From assembly GCF_000307875.1 (NCBI RefSeq), contig NZ_AJLS01000058.1, positions 1 to 59,632 on the forward strand: a stretch of 59,632 bases of DNA. Direction: 5' to 3'. The notes beneath the pieces were generated by a model. That model searched no databases and was not told where the DNA came from. It saw nothing but the letters and a program-made list of their open reading frames with translations. Both the position numbers and the translations under genes were made by a program. This stretch comes from Neobacillus bataviensis LMG 21833. Lineage in GTDB: Bacteria; Bacillota; Bacilli; Bacillales; Cytobacillaceae. How positions within the stretch are numbered: position 1 is the stretch's first letter; the number at the start of each line of letters is the position of its first letter. Of the stretch, positions 45,131 through 53,683 are shown piece after piece.

Positions 45131-47027
45131 ATGCTTCTTCCTTATTTTTGAAGAGTTTATCTCTACTGATATCTTTAGATATTAGTAGACTTTCATGTTC
45201 ATATGCACGAGTTAATGCTGAAGAAATAAGATTGGCTGTGACGAGAAACAAGTTTTGATACGATAATGTCAGGTACTCAAATTCGGGATGATACATGGAT
45301 ATTACTCCAATAATATCTTCGCCAATTGAAATAGGTGCCAGCATTGTTGGCTGGTTAGGATCTAAGTCTTTGTTTACCTGAACCGTATTTGTTTTCATCA
45401 CTTCCCACAACGTTCTATACTCGCTTATTTGCATGGAACTTGGAATGACCAGCATGTTTGTCTTAGCTTGTAATAGTAACTTTTTTTGTGAATCATCAAG
45501 CAGATATAATGCTGCTCCATTTGATTTCATGACACTTTCCACTATATTGATAGATGCAGAGTAAATATCATTTGAATCAAGACTATCCAATTCCTTCATA
45601 ATACTGTATACCGTACCAATACTATTATTGGTGTAGAGCACTTGCTCCTGTAGTTCATCCTTAACAATCAATGTATCTTTGTATATGGATGATAACGATT
45701 GAAACTTTTCCTGGGCCGTATCAACTTCAGCGCGAGAGCTTTGGATTAGCTTTTCTTTTTTGTCCATAATATAGCCAATCGTGAGACCCATAAAGATATA
45801 AAGGCCAACATGAACAAGGGTGTTATGGTCAATCAGTTGGGAAATAACTTCCCGACCATTAAGAACATTCTGAAATAGATACCAGAACGTAGCTAAACCG
45901 ATTGATAGAATCGATTGGCTTCTCCCAAATAGAACGGAGGCAGTAACAATGTAGAAGAGTCGATAATCTATTAAATTCAGTGAATTTTCCAATAACATAC
46001 TGACCAAAATGGCTAGAGTTAAAATAGCTAGATTTTCGAGGTATGGAATGAATGGTCTTATTTTTGTAACCCATCCTGATTTAGTCTGAGCAGTGCTGTC
46101 CTTTTTTTTTTTAACCCGATTATTTTTAAACCATTCATGTGTTTTCGCTAAGCCCTCCTGGAAATTGTGAAGCGGCACCCAATCTAAATCCTGTTTAATC
46201 TTTGTATTATCTAATCTAGAATATTTGATATCCCCTTGCTTTGGCTCTTTATAGATGATGTCCTTTACCACATCTAGGTTTTCAAGAGTATTAATAAAAT
46301 CGTTAACGCTTGTCTCTGTATTAGTTGATAAATTATAAACACCTTTCAGATCATATTCGACACCACGATAAATGGCATAAGCAACATCTTCAACAAATAT
46401 AAAGTCCCTAGTTTGCTCACCATCACCAAATACCTGTAAGGGCTTTCCGTCTAAAACATTGTTAATAAAAATGGAAATTACTCCGCCTTCACCGACTGTT
46501 CCTTGCTTAGGGCCGTACACATTTGAAAACCGGCAGCACAGCGTTTCAACCCCAAACAATTCATTCCATTTTTTGCAGTATAGCTCTCCCACTAATTTAT
46601 TGATTCCGTAGGGTGATAGAGGATCACATACAGCATCCTCCTTTAATGGAATATCTTCATTAAGACCATAGACTGCTGCTGAAGAGGCAAATACTACTTT
46701 TTTTACTCCATATTTGTTTGATAATTGGAGAATATTCGCCAGACCTAATACGTTCGATTGTGAATCTAAGTAGGGATTTTCCATAGATGTTCCGACATTG
46801 ACTTGTGCTGCCAGATGAATGACAACATCAAATCGATTGGATCGGAAAATATCTCCACAAGATGGATCCTCTACGTTTACTTGATAAAACTTATGTTTGA
46901 ACGTTACATTTTCCTTATTTCCAGTTGAAAGGTTATCGATTATGTAAACTTCATGACCTTCTCTAAAAAATGTCTCAGCAACAAAAGAACCAATAAATCC
47001 ATAACCACCAGTAACAAGAATCTTCAT
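45123..47027 (-). CDS. GalE-PelD fusion without a GGDEF domain
   Basis: A 634-residue fusion. Residues 1 to about 303 are a UDP-glucose/GlcNAc 4-epimerase: GGYGFIGS at 7-14, catalytic Ser115-116 and Tyr140-x3-Lys144. Residues 305-316 are a lysine-rich linker coded by an 11-A tract. Residues about 330-420 hold four membrane helices, 425-465 a coiled coil, and about 475-600 a GAF domain, the PelD layout. The protein then ends, so the degenerate GGDEF domain with the c-di-GMP inhibitory-site motif of Pseudomonas PelD is missing. The epimerase would make the UDP-GalNAc/GlcNAc precursor at the synthase. In B. cereus the galE and pelD genes are separate, as I recall. Confidence 0.85.
   Translation of the reverse strand: MKILVTGGYGFIGSFVAETFFREGHEVYIIDNLSTGNKENVTFKHKFYQVNVEDPSCGDIFRSNRFDVVIHLAAQVNVGTSMENPYLDSQSNVLGLANILQLSNKYGVKKVVFASSAAVYGLNEDIPLKEDAVCDPLSPYGINKLVGELYCKKWNELFGVETLCCRFSNVYGPKQGTVGEGGVISIFINNVLDGKPLQVFGDGEQTRDFIFVEDVAYAIYRGVEYDLKGVYNLSTNTETSVNDFINTLENLDVVKDIIYKEPKQGDIKYSRLDNTKIKQDLDWVPLHNFQEGLAKTHEWFKNNRVKKKKDSTAQTKSGWVTKIRPFIPYLENLAILTLAILVSMLLENSLNLIDYRLFYIVTASVLFGRSQSILSIGLATFWYLFQNVLNGREVISQLIDHNTLVHVGLYIFMGLTIGYIMDKKEKLIQSSRAEVDTAQEKFQSLSSIYKDTLIVKDELQEQVLYTNNSIGTVYSIMKELDSLDSNDIYSASINIVESVMKSNGAALYLLDDSQKKLLLQAKTNMLVIPSSMQISEYRTLWEVMKTNTVQVNKDLDPNQPTMLAPISIGEDIIGVISMYHPEFEYLTLSYQNLFLVTANLISSALTRAYEHESLLISKDISRDKLFKNKEEAYV
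46102..46112 (-). other. 11-adenine tract at the GalE/PelD junction
   Basis: In the coding direction, GTT is followed by eleven A and then GG. The fusion frame needs this exact length. With twelve A the epimerase would stop after 10 more codons (about 315 residues, a normal GalE length); with ten A it would stop after 17 (about 322 residues). No ATG lies in the PelD frame before the first membrane helix. Confidence 0.9.
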
Positions 47028-47059
47028 GTTTCCACCTCTGTGTTTTATTTTTGCCCTTT

Positions 47060-47398
47060 TTACTTCACTGTTTTAGAATTTCGAATTGCTTGAAGTATTT
47101 GCAGCCAAAATGTATCATCAACAATTCCTGATTCAAGTGCATTTTCTATTAGTTGACACCACCCTTTTATATCCGATGATTCCTCCAAATTAATGGAGGA
47201 ATTATTTGACTTAATTAAGGTTTGAATATTTACATCTAGTGCAAGTGAGAGCTTCATCAAAATATCAATTGATGGGTTCTTCTGTATATCTCTCTCAATA
47301 TGACTTAAGTATGATTTTGAGATTCCAGTCTTTTCAGCAAGTTGAGTTAATGTCAGCCTTTTTCCCCTTCTTAAATTTTGAATCTGAGTTCCCAGCAT
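47060..47398 (-). CDS. SinR-like HTH repressor at the head of the Pel operon
   Basis: A 112-residue Xre-type regulator that follows B. subtilis SinR along its length. The DNA-binding half is IQNLRRGKRLTLTQLAEKTG then ISKSYLSHIERDIQKNPSID. The C-terminal helical hairpin IKGWCQLIENALESGIVDDTFW corresponds to the SinR segment that dimerises and binds the antagonist SinI. SinR represses biofilm matrix genes. The gene lies 33 bp upstream of galE-pelD on the same strand and has a SinR-type operator over its own promoter, so it probably represses itself and the operon. No sinI gene is in the window. Confidence 0.85.
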   Translation of the reverse strand: MLGTQIQNLRRGKRLTLTQLAEKTGISKSYLSHIERDIQKNPSIDILMKLSLALDVNIQTLIKSNNSSINLEESSDIKGWCQLIENALESGIVDDTFWLQILQAIRNSKTVK

Positions 47399-47440
47399 AT
47401 TTAACCTCCTAAAATTAGGTCCTATTTCCCATTGGAATTT

Positions 47441-47473
47441 ATTATAAAGAATTGTTTGTTCTTAGTAAAGAAC
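47441..47473 (-). promoter_or_regulatory. Pel operon promoter overlapped by a SinR-type operator
   Basis: On the minus strand TTTACT (47469-47464) and TATAAT (47446-47441) are 17 bp apart. The perfect inverted repeat GTTCTT-AGTA-AAGAAC (47458-47473) covers the -35 box. GTTCTT matches the SinR core word GTTCTYT, so a bound SinR dimer would block RNA polymerase. A TAGGAGG ribosome site follows downstream. Confidence 0.75.
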
Positions 47474-47530
47474 TAATAATGTCGAATTTCATTTTTTTAC
47501 TATTTGTGGGATTTTACCCACCCCCAGCCC

Positions 47531-47562
47531 AAAAAAGAGAGAATGCAAATTGCACTCTCTCT
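47531..47562 (-). terminator. Terminator after the ABC exporter genes
   Basis: On the minus strand AGAGAGAGTGCA, a short loop, then TGCATTCTCTCT and TTTTTT. It closes the exporter operon upstream of the SinR-like promoter. Confidence 0.85.
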
Positions 47563-47593
47563 TCCAAGCATATAAGTTGACCCTGGCATCTTC

Positions 47594-49453
47594 CTAATCA
47601 AGTGCCGCTTCGACATTTTTAAACTGGTTAAAAAACATCTGATAATAACGGCCTTTTGCACTCATTAACAAATCATGGCTGCCTTTTTCAATGATTTGCC
47701 CATTGTCAATTACCATGATGGTATCGGCATCGCGAATCGTATTTAACCGGTGGGCAATGATAAAACTCGTCCGCTTCTCCATCAATTTTAGCAAAGCCTC
47801 TTGAATATGCAGCTCTGTTCTGGTGTCAATGCTGCTCGTGGCCTCATCTAAAATAAGCAACGACGGCTTTGCTAAGATGACCCTGGCAATCGCTAATAGC
47901 TGGCGCTGACCTTGACTTATATTGCCGCCATTTTCTGATAGAACCGTTTCATACTGGTTCGGCAGCCGTTTAATAAACACATCCGCATTCGCCAGTTTGG
48001 CAGCTTGCTCTACCTCTTCATCACTGGCATCCGGTTTCCCGTATTTAATGTTCTCCTTAATCGTTCCTGAAAATAAATACGTATCCTGAAGCACAAAGCC
48101 AAAGCAATTCCGTAGGCTGTCCCTTGTGTAATCGCGAATATCACGGCCATCGAGCAGAATTCTTCCTTCTGTCACATCGTAAAATCTCGTCAGCAGGTTG
48201 ACGATTGTCGTTTTCCCGGCACCTGTTGGGCCGACAAGGGCTATACTGCTGCCCACACTCGCTTCGAAACTGACATTTTTTAAAATAAGAACATCCGGTC
48301 GGTAACCAAAGCTGACATTTTCAAAGACGACATGACCTTTAGGTTTTTCCAAAGCAGTAGCCTTTGCCGCATCTGCCGGCTCCTCCTGTTCATCCATAAC
48401 CTCAAACACGCGCTCCGCTCCAGCCACACCTGACTGCAGGATATTAAAAATATTAGCAAGATCATTAAGCGGTCTGCCAAACTGCCTTGAGTAGGTTAGA
48501 AAGCTGGCAATCGCCCCCACGGTGATTAGACTCTTTACAGCAAGGATGCCGCCGATGACTGCCACTATCGCGAAGCTGAGATTATTAATCACGTTCATAA
48601 TCGGCATTAAAAAGCCTGACCAAATTTGCGCCTTGAGGCCGACATCGCGTAGCTTACTATTCACCGCTTCAAACTCTTCAATCACTTTATCTTCATGATT
48701 AAAGGCTTTAACAACCTCAATTCCAGAAATCGTCTCCTCAATATGACCATTCAATTTGCCAAGCTCAATTTGTTGATTTTTAAATAACACACTTGTCCGT
48801 TTCGCAATCGTCCGCGTCAGTAAAAAAACGAGCGGTACCGTTAGTAAACTTGCGACTGTTAGGACAGGACTTAGAATCAGCATCATGATCAGGGATCCAG
48901 TGAGAACCATCAATCCGGACATTAATTGCGTGGTGGACTGCGAAATGGTGTTACTGACGTTATCCACATCATTTGATAGCCGGCTCATCAGTTCCCCGTG
49001 TGTTCGGGAATCGAAAAAGGAAACGGACAGCTTTTGCAGTTTTGCAAACAAGGCATCCCTGAGGCGCTTGACAACCCTCCCGGCGACACCGGCCATCAGC
49101 CAGCCTTGTAAAAAAGTAAGAACGGCATCCGCCACATAAGCGGTGGTCAGAACAATCATCACGATTTCAAGAAAATGAAAATTGACCTTTCCATTCTGCA
49201 GACTCATCGCATCCACGGCCTTCCCGATTAAAAACGGGGCAATCAGCATGAGTACTGAATCAATAATAATAAAGAAAAAGATCAGGGTAAGCATTTTTCG
49301 CTCATTGCCAAAATAAGACCAAAGGCGCTTTAATGTCCCTTTAAAGTTTTTTGGTTTAACAACTGGGCCGCGAAGACGGTGGGCACCGCCAGGCCGTAAT
49401 GGCGGAGGGGTAGGGGAGGCGGTGTTGCCTGTCGTTGCAGTTTGCTTTGCCAT
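47594..49453 (-). CDS. ABC exporter half-transporter, YfiC-like (consensus site)
   Basis: A 619-residue ABC exporter: an N-terminal tail rich in Pro and Gly, six membrane helices (about 55-345), and a nucleotide-binding domain with Walker A GPTGAGKTT, signature NISQGQRQLLAIARV and Walker B LLILDEATSSID with the catalytic glutamate. The substrate is unknown; relatives include B. subtilis YfiBC and other drug or lipid exporters. It starts 1 bp after the stop of the partner gene, so the two form a heterodimer. Confidence 0.85.
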   Translation of the reverse strand: MAKQTATTGNTASPTPPPLRPGGAHRLRGPVVKPKNFKGTLKRLWSYFGNERKMLTLIFFFIIIDSVLMLIAPFLIGKAVDAMSLQNGKVNFHFLEIVMIVLTTAYVADAVLTFLQGWLMAGVAGRVVKRLRDALFAKLQKLSVSFFDSRTHGELMSRLSNDVDNVSNTISQSTTQLMSGLMVLTGSLIMMLILSPVLTVASLLTVPLVFLLTRTIAKRTSVLFKNQQIELGKLNGHIEETISGIEVVKAFNHEDKVIEEFEAVNSKLRDVGLKAQIWSGFLMPIMNVINNLSFAIVAVIGGILAVKSLITVGAIASFLTYSRQFGRPLNDLANIFNILQSGVAGAERVFEVMDEQEEPADAAKATALEKPKGHVVFENVSFGYRPDVLILKNVSFEASVGSSIALVGPTGAGKTTIVNLLTRFYDVTEGRILLDGRDIRDYTRDSLRNCFGFVLQDTYLFSGTIKENIKYGKPDASDEEVEQAAKLANADVFIKRLPNQYETVLSENGGNISQGQRQLLAIARVILAKPSLLILDEATSSIDTRTELHIQEALLKLMEKRTSFIIAHRLNTIRDADTIMVIDNGQIIEKGSHDLLMSAKGRYYQMFFNQFKNVEAALD

Positions 49454-49454
49454 T

Positions 49455-51185
49455 TTACACGACCTCCTTACCGATCTGTGAGTGGTAGATTTCTTTATAA
49501 ACCGTACATTCCGCCATTAATTGTCCATGGGTGCCGACCCCAACAAGTTCGCCTTTGTCAAGGACTACAATCTTATCTGCATCCATAATCGAGGTAATCC
49601 GCTGGGCAATCAGTATACATGTAAGCCCATTTGCATATTTCTTCAAGCCCTCTTTAATTTTTGCCTCCGTCGCGACGTCAACCGCGCTGGTACTATCATC
49701 TAAGATTAATATCTCCGGCTTTTTCACTAAGGCTCTGGCGATCGAGATCCGCTGCTTTTGCCCGCCGGAAAAATTAACGCCTCCTTGGCCAATTTGCGTT
49801 TCATAGCCTTCCGGTGCCGCCGCAATAAAATCATGGGCACCGGCAATGGCTGCCGCGGCGATGACTTCTTCCTGTGTGGCTGTTTCTTTTCCCCAGCGGA
49901 TATTCTCCGCCACGCTTCCGGTAAACAAGATATTCTTTTGCGGCACCATGGCGATTCCTTCACGCAGTTTTTTCGGATTCACCAGTTTACTATCTTGCCC
50001 ATCCACTTTAATCGTACCGCTCGTGACATCATAGAAGCGGGGGATCAGCCCGACTAACGTGCTTTTTCCCGAACCGGTTGAGCCTATCACACCGACGGTT
50101 TCCCCAGGAAGGATGGTAAGATTAATATTTTTTAAGATAGGCTCGCCGCTTGTCCCCTCGTAGGAGAAGGTGACGTTCTCAAAATCAATTCTTCCCTTTT
50201 CAGCCTGCGGCCGCTCGGCGATCCCATTTTCCCAGGTAATACCGTCCTTTTGCATAAATACTTCATCAATTCTCCCGGCCGAAGCCTTTGCCCTAACAAA
50301 CATATTGAAGACCATCGAAATCATCATCAGGGAAAAAAGAATCTGCGTCATATAGTTGGTAAAGGCAATGATATGCCCCACTTGAATAGTTCCGTGTTCG
50401 ACACCGATGCCGCCGATCCACAGGACGACCACGATGCCAAGATTAACCGTAAGCATAATCGCCGGGCTAAAAACAGACATAAGTCGCCCTGCGGCGATGG
50501 ATTGATTTTTAAAATGATCATTTGCCTTGGTAAATTTGCCAATCTCGACATCAAAGCGATTGAACGCCTTGACCACACGGACGCCTGACAGGTATTCACG
50601 CATCACCCCGTTCACCCGGTCCAATGCCTGCTGTACCTTCGAGAAAAGGGGAAACCCTAAACGTAAATTTAGGATGATGAACAGCGCTACAATCGGCACC
50701 ACCACCGCTAATACAACTGATAAATGCAGGTTCAGCCGCACCGCCATCACCAGCCCGCCCAATGCCAGGAGTGGAGCCTTGACGAAGATGCGCATCGTGC
50801 CATTGACAAAGACTTGCACTTGGGTAACATCGTTTGTCAGACGCGTGATTAACGACGCACGGTCAAACTTATCGAGGTTTTTGAACGAAAGGGTTTGCAC
50901 CTTTTTAAACAAATCGCTCCTTAGCTCGGTGCCAAAGTTTTGTGAAACAATGCTTGCCATAATGCTTCTAGTTGACGCACTCACAGCACCAAAAGCGGTA
51001 ATGGCGAGCATCAGACCTCCCATTTGTAACACATAGCGGATGTCCCGATTGGCAACCCCCTGATCGATTATTTTTGCCATAATCGTTGGCTGCATCAAAT
51101 CGCAAATTGCCTCAAAGGTGAGAAATAAAACGGCAATACTAAATGACTTCCAATACTTCTTTATGTATTTTGAGAGAAATTTCAT
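49455..51185 (-). CDS. ABC exporter half-transporter, YfiB-like (degenerate site)
   Basis: A 576-residue partner with six membrane helices (about 12-300) and an ATPase domain. Walker A is GSTGSGKST and the signature NFSGGQKQRISIARAL, but the Walker B region reads ILILDDSTSAVD, with Asp in place of the catalytic Glu. This asymmetry is typical of heterodimeric exporters in which one ATP site is inactive. A FAGGAGG-like ribosome site (ATAGGAGGAA on the mRNA strand: TCCTCC complement) precedes the start. A 21-nt repeat array lies about 80 bp upstream. Confidence 0.85.
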   Translation of the reverse strand: MKFLSKYIKKYWKSFSIAVLFLTFEAICDLMQPTIMAKIIDQGVANRDIRYVLQMGGLMLAITAFGAVSASTRSIMASIVSQNFGTELRSDLFKKVQTLSFKNLDKFDRASLITRLTNDVTQVQVFVNGTMRIFVKAPLLALGGLVMAVRLNLHLSVVLAVVVPIVALFIILNLRLGFPLFSKVQQALDRVNGVMREYLSGVRVVKAFNRFDVEIGKFTKANDHFKNQSIAAGRLMSVFSPAIMLTVNLGIVVVLWIGGIGVEHGTIQVGHIIAFTNYMTQILFSLMMISMVFNMFVRAKASAGRIDEVFMQKDGITWENGIAERPQAEKGRIDFENVTFSYEGTSGEPILKNINLTILPGETVGVIGSTGSGKSTLVGLIPRFYDVTSGTIKVDGQDSKLVNPKKLREGIAMVPQKNILFTGSVAENIRWGKETATQEEVIAAAAIAGAHDFIAAAPEGYETQIGQGGVNFSGGQKQRISIARALVKKPEILILDDSTSAVDVATEAKIKEGLKKYANGLTCILIAQRITSIMDADKIVVLDKGELVGVGTHGQLMAECTVYKEIYHSQIGKEVV

Positions 51186-51263
51186 AGGAGGAACCCACCT
51201 TTACATGTCAGCTACTTCCATTATAATTTTGTTTTCTGCGATTAAACAAATGATTTACCTGTA

Positions 51264-51385
51264 AAAGTGGCTTCCGACAGTAAGGTTGCGTTATCCGACA
51301 GTAAAAGTGTCTTATCCGCCAGTAACCCTGCGCTATCCGACAGTAACGGCGGCTTATCCGACAGTAAAGCGTCTTCCGACAGTAA
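51264..51385. repeat. Six-copy tandem array with 21-nt period
   Basis: The core TCCGACAGT starts at 51273, 51294, 51315 (as TCCGCCAGT), 51336, 51357 and 51375, so the spacing is 21, 21, 21, 21 and 18. Each core is followed by AA and a variable segment, then usually CTTA or GTTA. The array lies upstream of the exporter operon. The same core recurs at 59611, at the right edge of the window. Confidence 0.9.
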
Positions 51386-51400
51386 CCACACCACATAGCC

Positions 51401-51440
51401 AAAAAAAAATGGACCATTCATAAAAAATGGACCATTTGCA
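51401..51440 (-). terminator. Terminator after the ASCH gene
   Basis: AAATGGTCCATT and AATGGTCCATTT (minus strand) pair with one central mismatch and are followed by a run of nine T. The two arms are also direct repeats of each other because each is nearly palindromic. Confidence 0.7.
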
Positions 51441-51451
51441 TTGCATCTCTA

Positions 51452-51802
51452 TTAAGCTTCTACCGGGCGGAATTCGTGAACCCAGACGCGCATTTGCGGC
51501 AGCCACGGCATTCCCGGGTGGTAGGAAAGGATTGATTGTTTATACTCTTCCACCGTTTCGAAGCCCTCGCGGCGGGCATCATCATCAGTCAGCTCACCTA
51601 AGCTTTGTGAGTAAACCTTGTCGACCACGAACTGACGGCCTTCAAGCGTCATGATTTCGCCTGGATCCGCATATCTGCCATTTCTACGTGTCGCTGTTTT
51701 TTCTCCTGAAAGAACCTTTTTAACATCCGCTTCCACTGTTACCAAACGCTCAACAGAACAGGTTTTTGGCGGCAGCGTATTATTTTCATTTTGCGTTGTC
51801 AT
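51452..51802 (-). CDS. ASCH-domain protein
   Basis: A 116-residue soluble protein. VLSGEKTATRRNGRYADPGEIMTL is the ASCH beta-barrel signature, and GELTDDDARREGFETVEEYKQS is its C-terminal helix segment. ASCH domains bind RNA or act as small nucleoside hydrolases; the target is unknown. It stands alone between a terminator and the GMC gene. The length is typical of single-domain members. Confidence 0.8.
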   Translation of the reverse strand: MTTQNENNTLPPKTCSVERLVTVEADVKKVLSGEKTATRRNGRYADPGEIMTLEGRQFVVDKVYSQSLGELTDDDARREGFETVEEYKQSILSYHPGMPWLPQMRVWVHEFRPVEA

Positions 51803-51896
51803 TTATATTCTCCTCCTCGTGCGGTTTATTTTTCCATATTAACACTAGTGGTATAGTAAAATCCAATTCCAAGAACGATTCTTAGAGATAAATAAC

Positions 51897-53612
51897 TTAC
51901 ACGACCTGGCCGCCTGACTCATGATACTTCAAAATTCCTTCCGCCGCACGGTAGGATAATGCGCCCACAGTCCCCGTCGGATTATAGCCCGCATTTTGCG
52001 GGAAGGCGGATGCACCGACCACAAATAAGTTATCAACATCCCACATCTGCAAGTAGCTATTTACCGCAGATGTATTCGGGTCGGCTCCCATAATGACGCC
52101 GCCTGTATTATGGGTGGATTGGTAGGTCGCAACATCATATGGCCCCAATTCCTGCATATAATCCACATGATCGGCGCCCATTTCCTTTAAGATATCGGCA
52201 CATTTACTAGCAAGGAATTTTGACATACTCCTGTCCTGATCCTCAAAGTCAAAAGTAATTCGAATCAAGGGGTCACCGTAAGCATCTTTGTAGGTTGGGT
52301 CCAAGTCTAAAAAGTGATGACGAAAGGCCATTGATGAACCCTCGCCGCCAACCGTCAAGGTGCTATTCGCATATTTAAGCGACGTCTTTTTAAACTCCGC
52401 CCCCCATGCAGGTGTTCCCTTTGGCACCACATTGTTTTGGATTGGCCGTTGACCTGTCTGCCCCAAGATAATCATACCGCCATGAATGAAATCCAGATTT
52501 GAATGGTCAAAGTTATCGCCATTATAATCGTCTAAAATCATCCCCAGCGCGCCCGCTCCAGCAAAATTGTTGAAATTTTTCTTATCAAAAAATCCAACAG
52601 CATTCCCTTTTCGCACTTGATATGCGTAATTTTTACCGATTGAGCCCGTACCGGTCGCAGGATTATATGGATTGCCGATATTTGATAATAACAAAAGGCG
52701 GACATTATTGAACACAAATCCAGTTAAAACAACAATATCTGCAGGCTGTTCAATTTCCTCGCCAGTTGTTACATCGGTATATAACACACCTGTTGCCTTA
52801 TTTCCCGTTTTTAGGATTCTTCTAACATTCGAATGGGTTCTAATTTCAAAGTTTCCTGTCTTCTGGGCTACCGGAATAACCGTTACAACAGGATCCGCCT
52901 TTGCACCGTATTCACAGCCAAACCGTTCACAATACCCGCAATATTGGCAGGCTGCCCTCGAGATCCCATCAGGATTTTTATACGATTCCGATAAATTAGC
53001 TGCCGGTTGGACATAGGGATGGAGCTTCAGCTTTTTTGCCGATTCCGTAAATAGCTCCATCGCCTTCGTTTTTTTCAACGCCGGGGTAGGGTATTTGCTC
53101 GACCGCTTCCCAGCAAGCGGGTTTTCCTCCCCGGAAATACCAGCCATTTTTTCAAAAGTATCATAATAAGGCTCCAGTTCATCATAGGTAATTCCCCAAT
53201 CCTGAATGCTCATTTCAGCAGGGATTTTCTTTTCCCCATATTTTGCAATCGTTTGGCTGCGAATTTGAAAATCATAGGGCAGGAAGCGGAAGGTTTGTCC
53301 ATTCCAATGGACACCGGAACCGCCTAATCCATCACCGATCAAAAATGAGCCGTATTGCCTCATTGGCAATGCCCGGATATTTTCATTGCTGCGGAAGGTG
53401 ATCGTTTCTTTTGACAAGTCCTGCATCATCTCATAACGCAAGGCATAGCGCAGCTCATCATGAACCATGAAGTAATCTTCCGTTTTCCGTTCCTTGCCTC
53501 GTTCCAACCCAACCACCTTAAGCCCCTTTTTAGTTAGCTCAGAGGCAATGATTCCGCCTGCCCAACCGACGCCAATGATTACAACATCCACTTTTGGTAA
53601 TTTCCTTGCCAT
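51897..53612 (-). CDS. GMC-family oxidoreductase (gluconate dehydrogenase-like large subunit)
   Basis: A 571-residue FAD enzyme. GVGWAGGIIASELTKKG is the FAD-binding glycine motif, GDGLGGSGVHWNG the second flavin contact, and STHNTGGVIMGADP followed by NAGYNPTGTVGAL the C-terminal active site with His and Asn. It resembles the catalytic subunit of gluconate/keto-gluconate or alcohol dehydrogenases. The small TAT-exported subunit gene lies 71 bp upstream, so the pair is probably exported together. No cytochrome c subunit is present, so the electron acceptor is open. Confidence 0.85.
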   Translation of the reverse strand: MARKLPKVDVVIIGVGWAGGIIASELTKKGLKVVGLERGKERKTEDYFMVHDELRYALRYEMMQDLSKETITFRSNENIRALPMRQYGSFLIGDGLGGSGVHWNGQTFRFLPYDFQIRSQTIAKYGEKKIPAEMSIQDWGITYDELEPYYDTFEKMAGISGEENPLAGKRSSKYPTPALKKTKAMELFTESAKKLKLHPYVQPAANLSESYKNPDGISRAACQYCGYCERFGCEYGAKADPVVTVIPVAQKTGNFEIRTHSNVRRILKTGNKATGVLYTDVTTGEEIEQPADIVVLTGFVFNNVRLLLLSNIGNPYNPATGTGSIGKNYAYQVRKGNAVGFFDKKNFNNFAGAGALGMILDDYNGDNFDHSNLDFIHGGMIILGQTGQRPIQNNVVPKGTPAWGAEFKKTSLKYANSTLTVGGEGSSMAFRHHFLDLDPTYKDAYGDPLIRITFDFEDQDRSMSKFLASKCADILKEMGADHVDYMQELGPYDVATYQSTHNTGGVIMGADPNTSAVNSYLQMWDVDNLFVVGASAFPQNAGYNPTGTVGALSYRAAEGILKYHESGGQVV

Positions 53613-53683
53613 GTCTGCGGCCTCCTTGATTTGTGAAAAGTAAAAACTTTGAACTTGAGAATGATCCAGCGCAAGCGCTTTTC

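Noticed and set aside
51208..51417. A 69-codon ORF rich in YCRI repeats
   Set aside because: It is produced by the 21-nt repeat array, whose period is a multiple of three. There is no ribosome site and no family.
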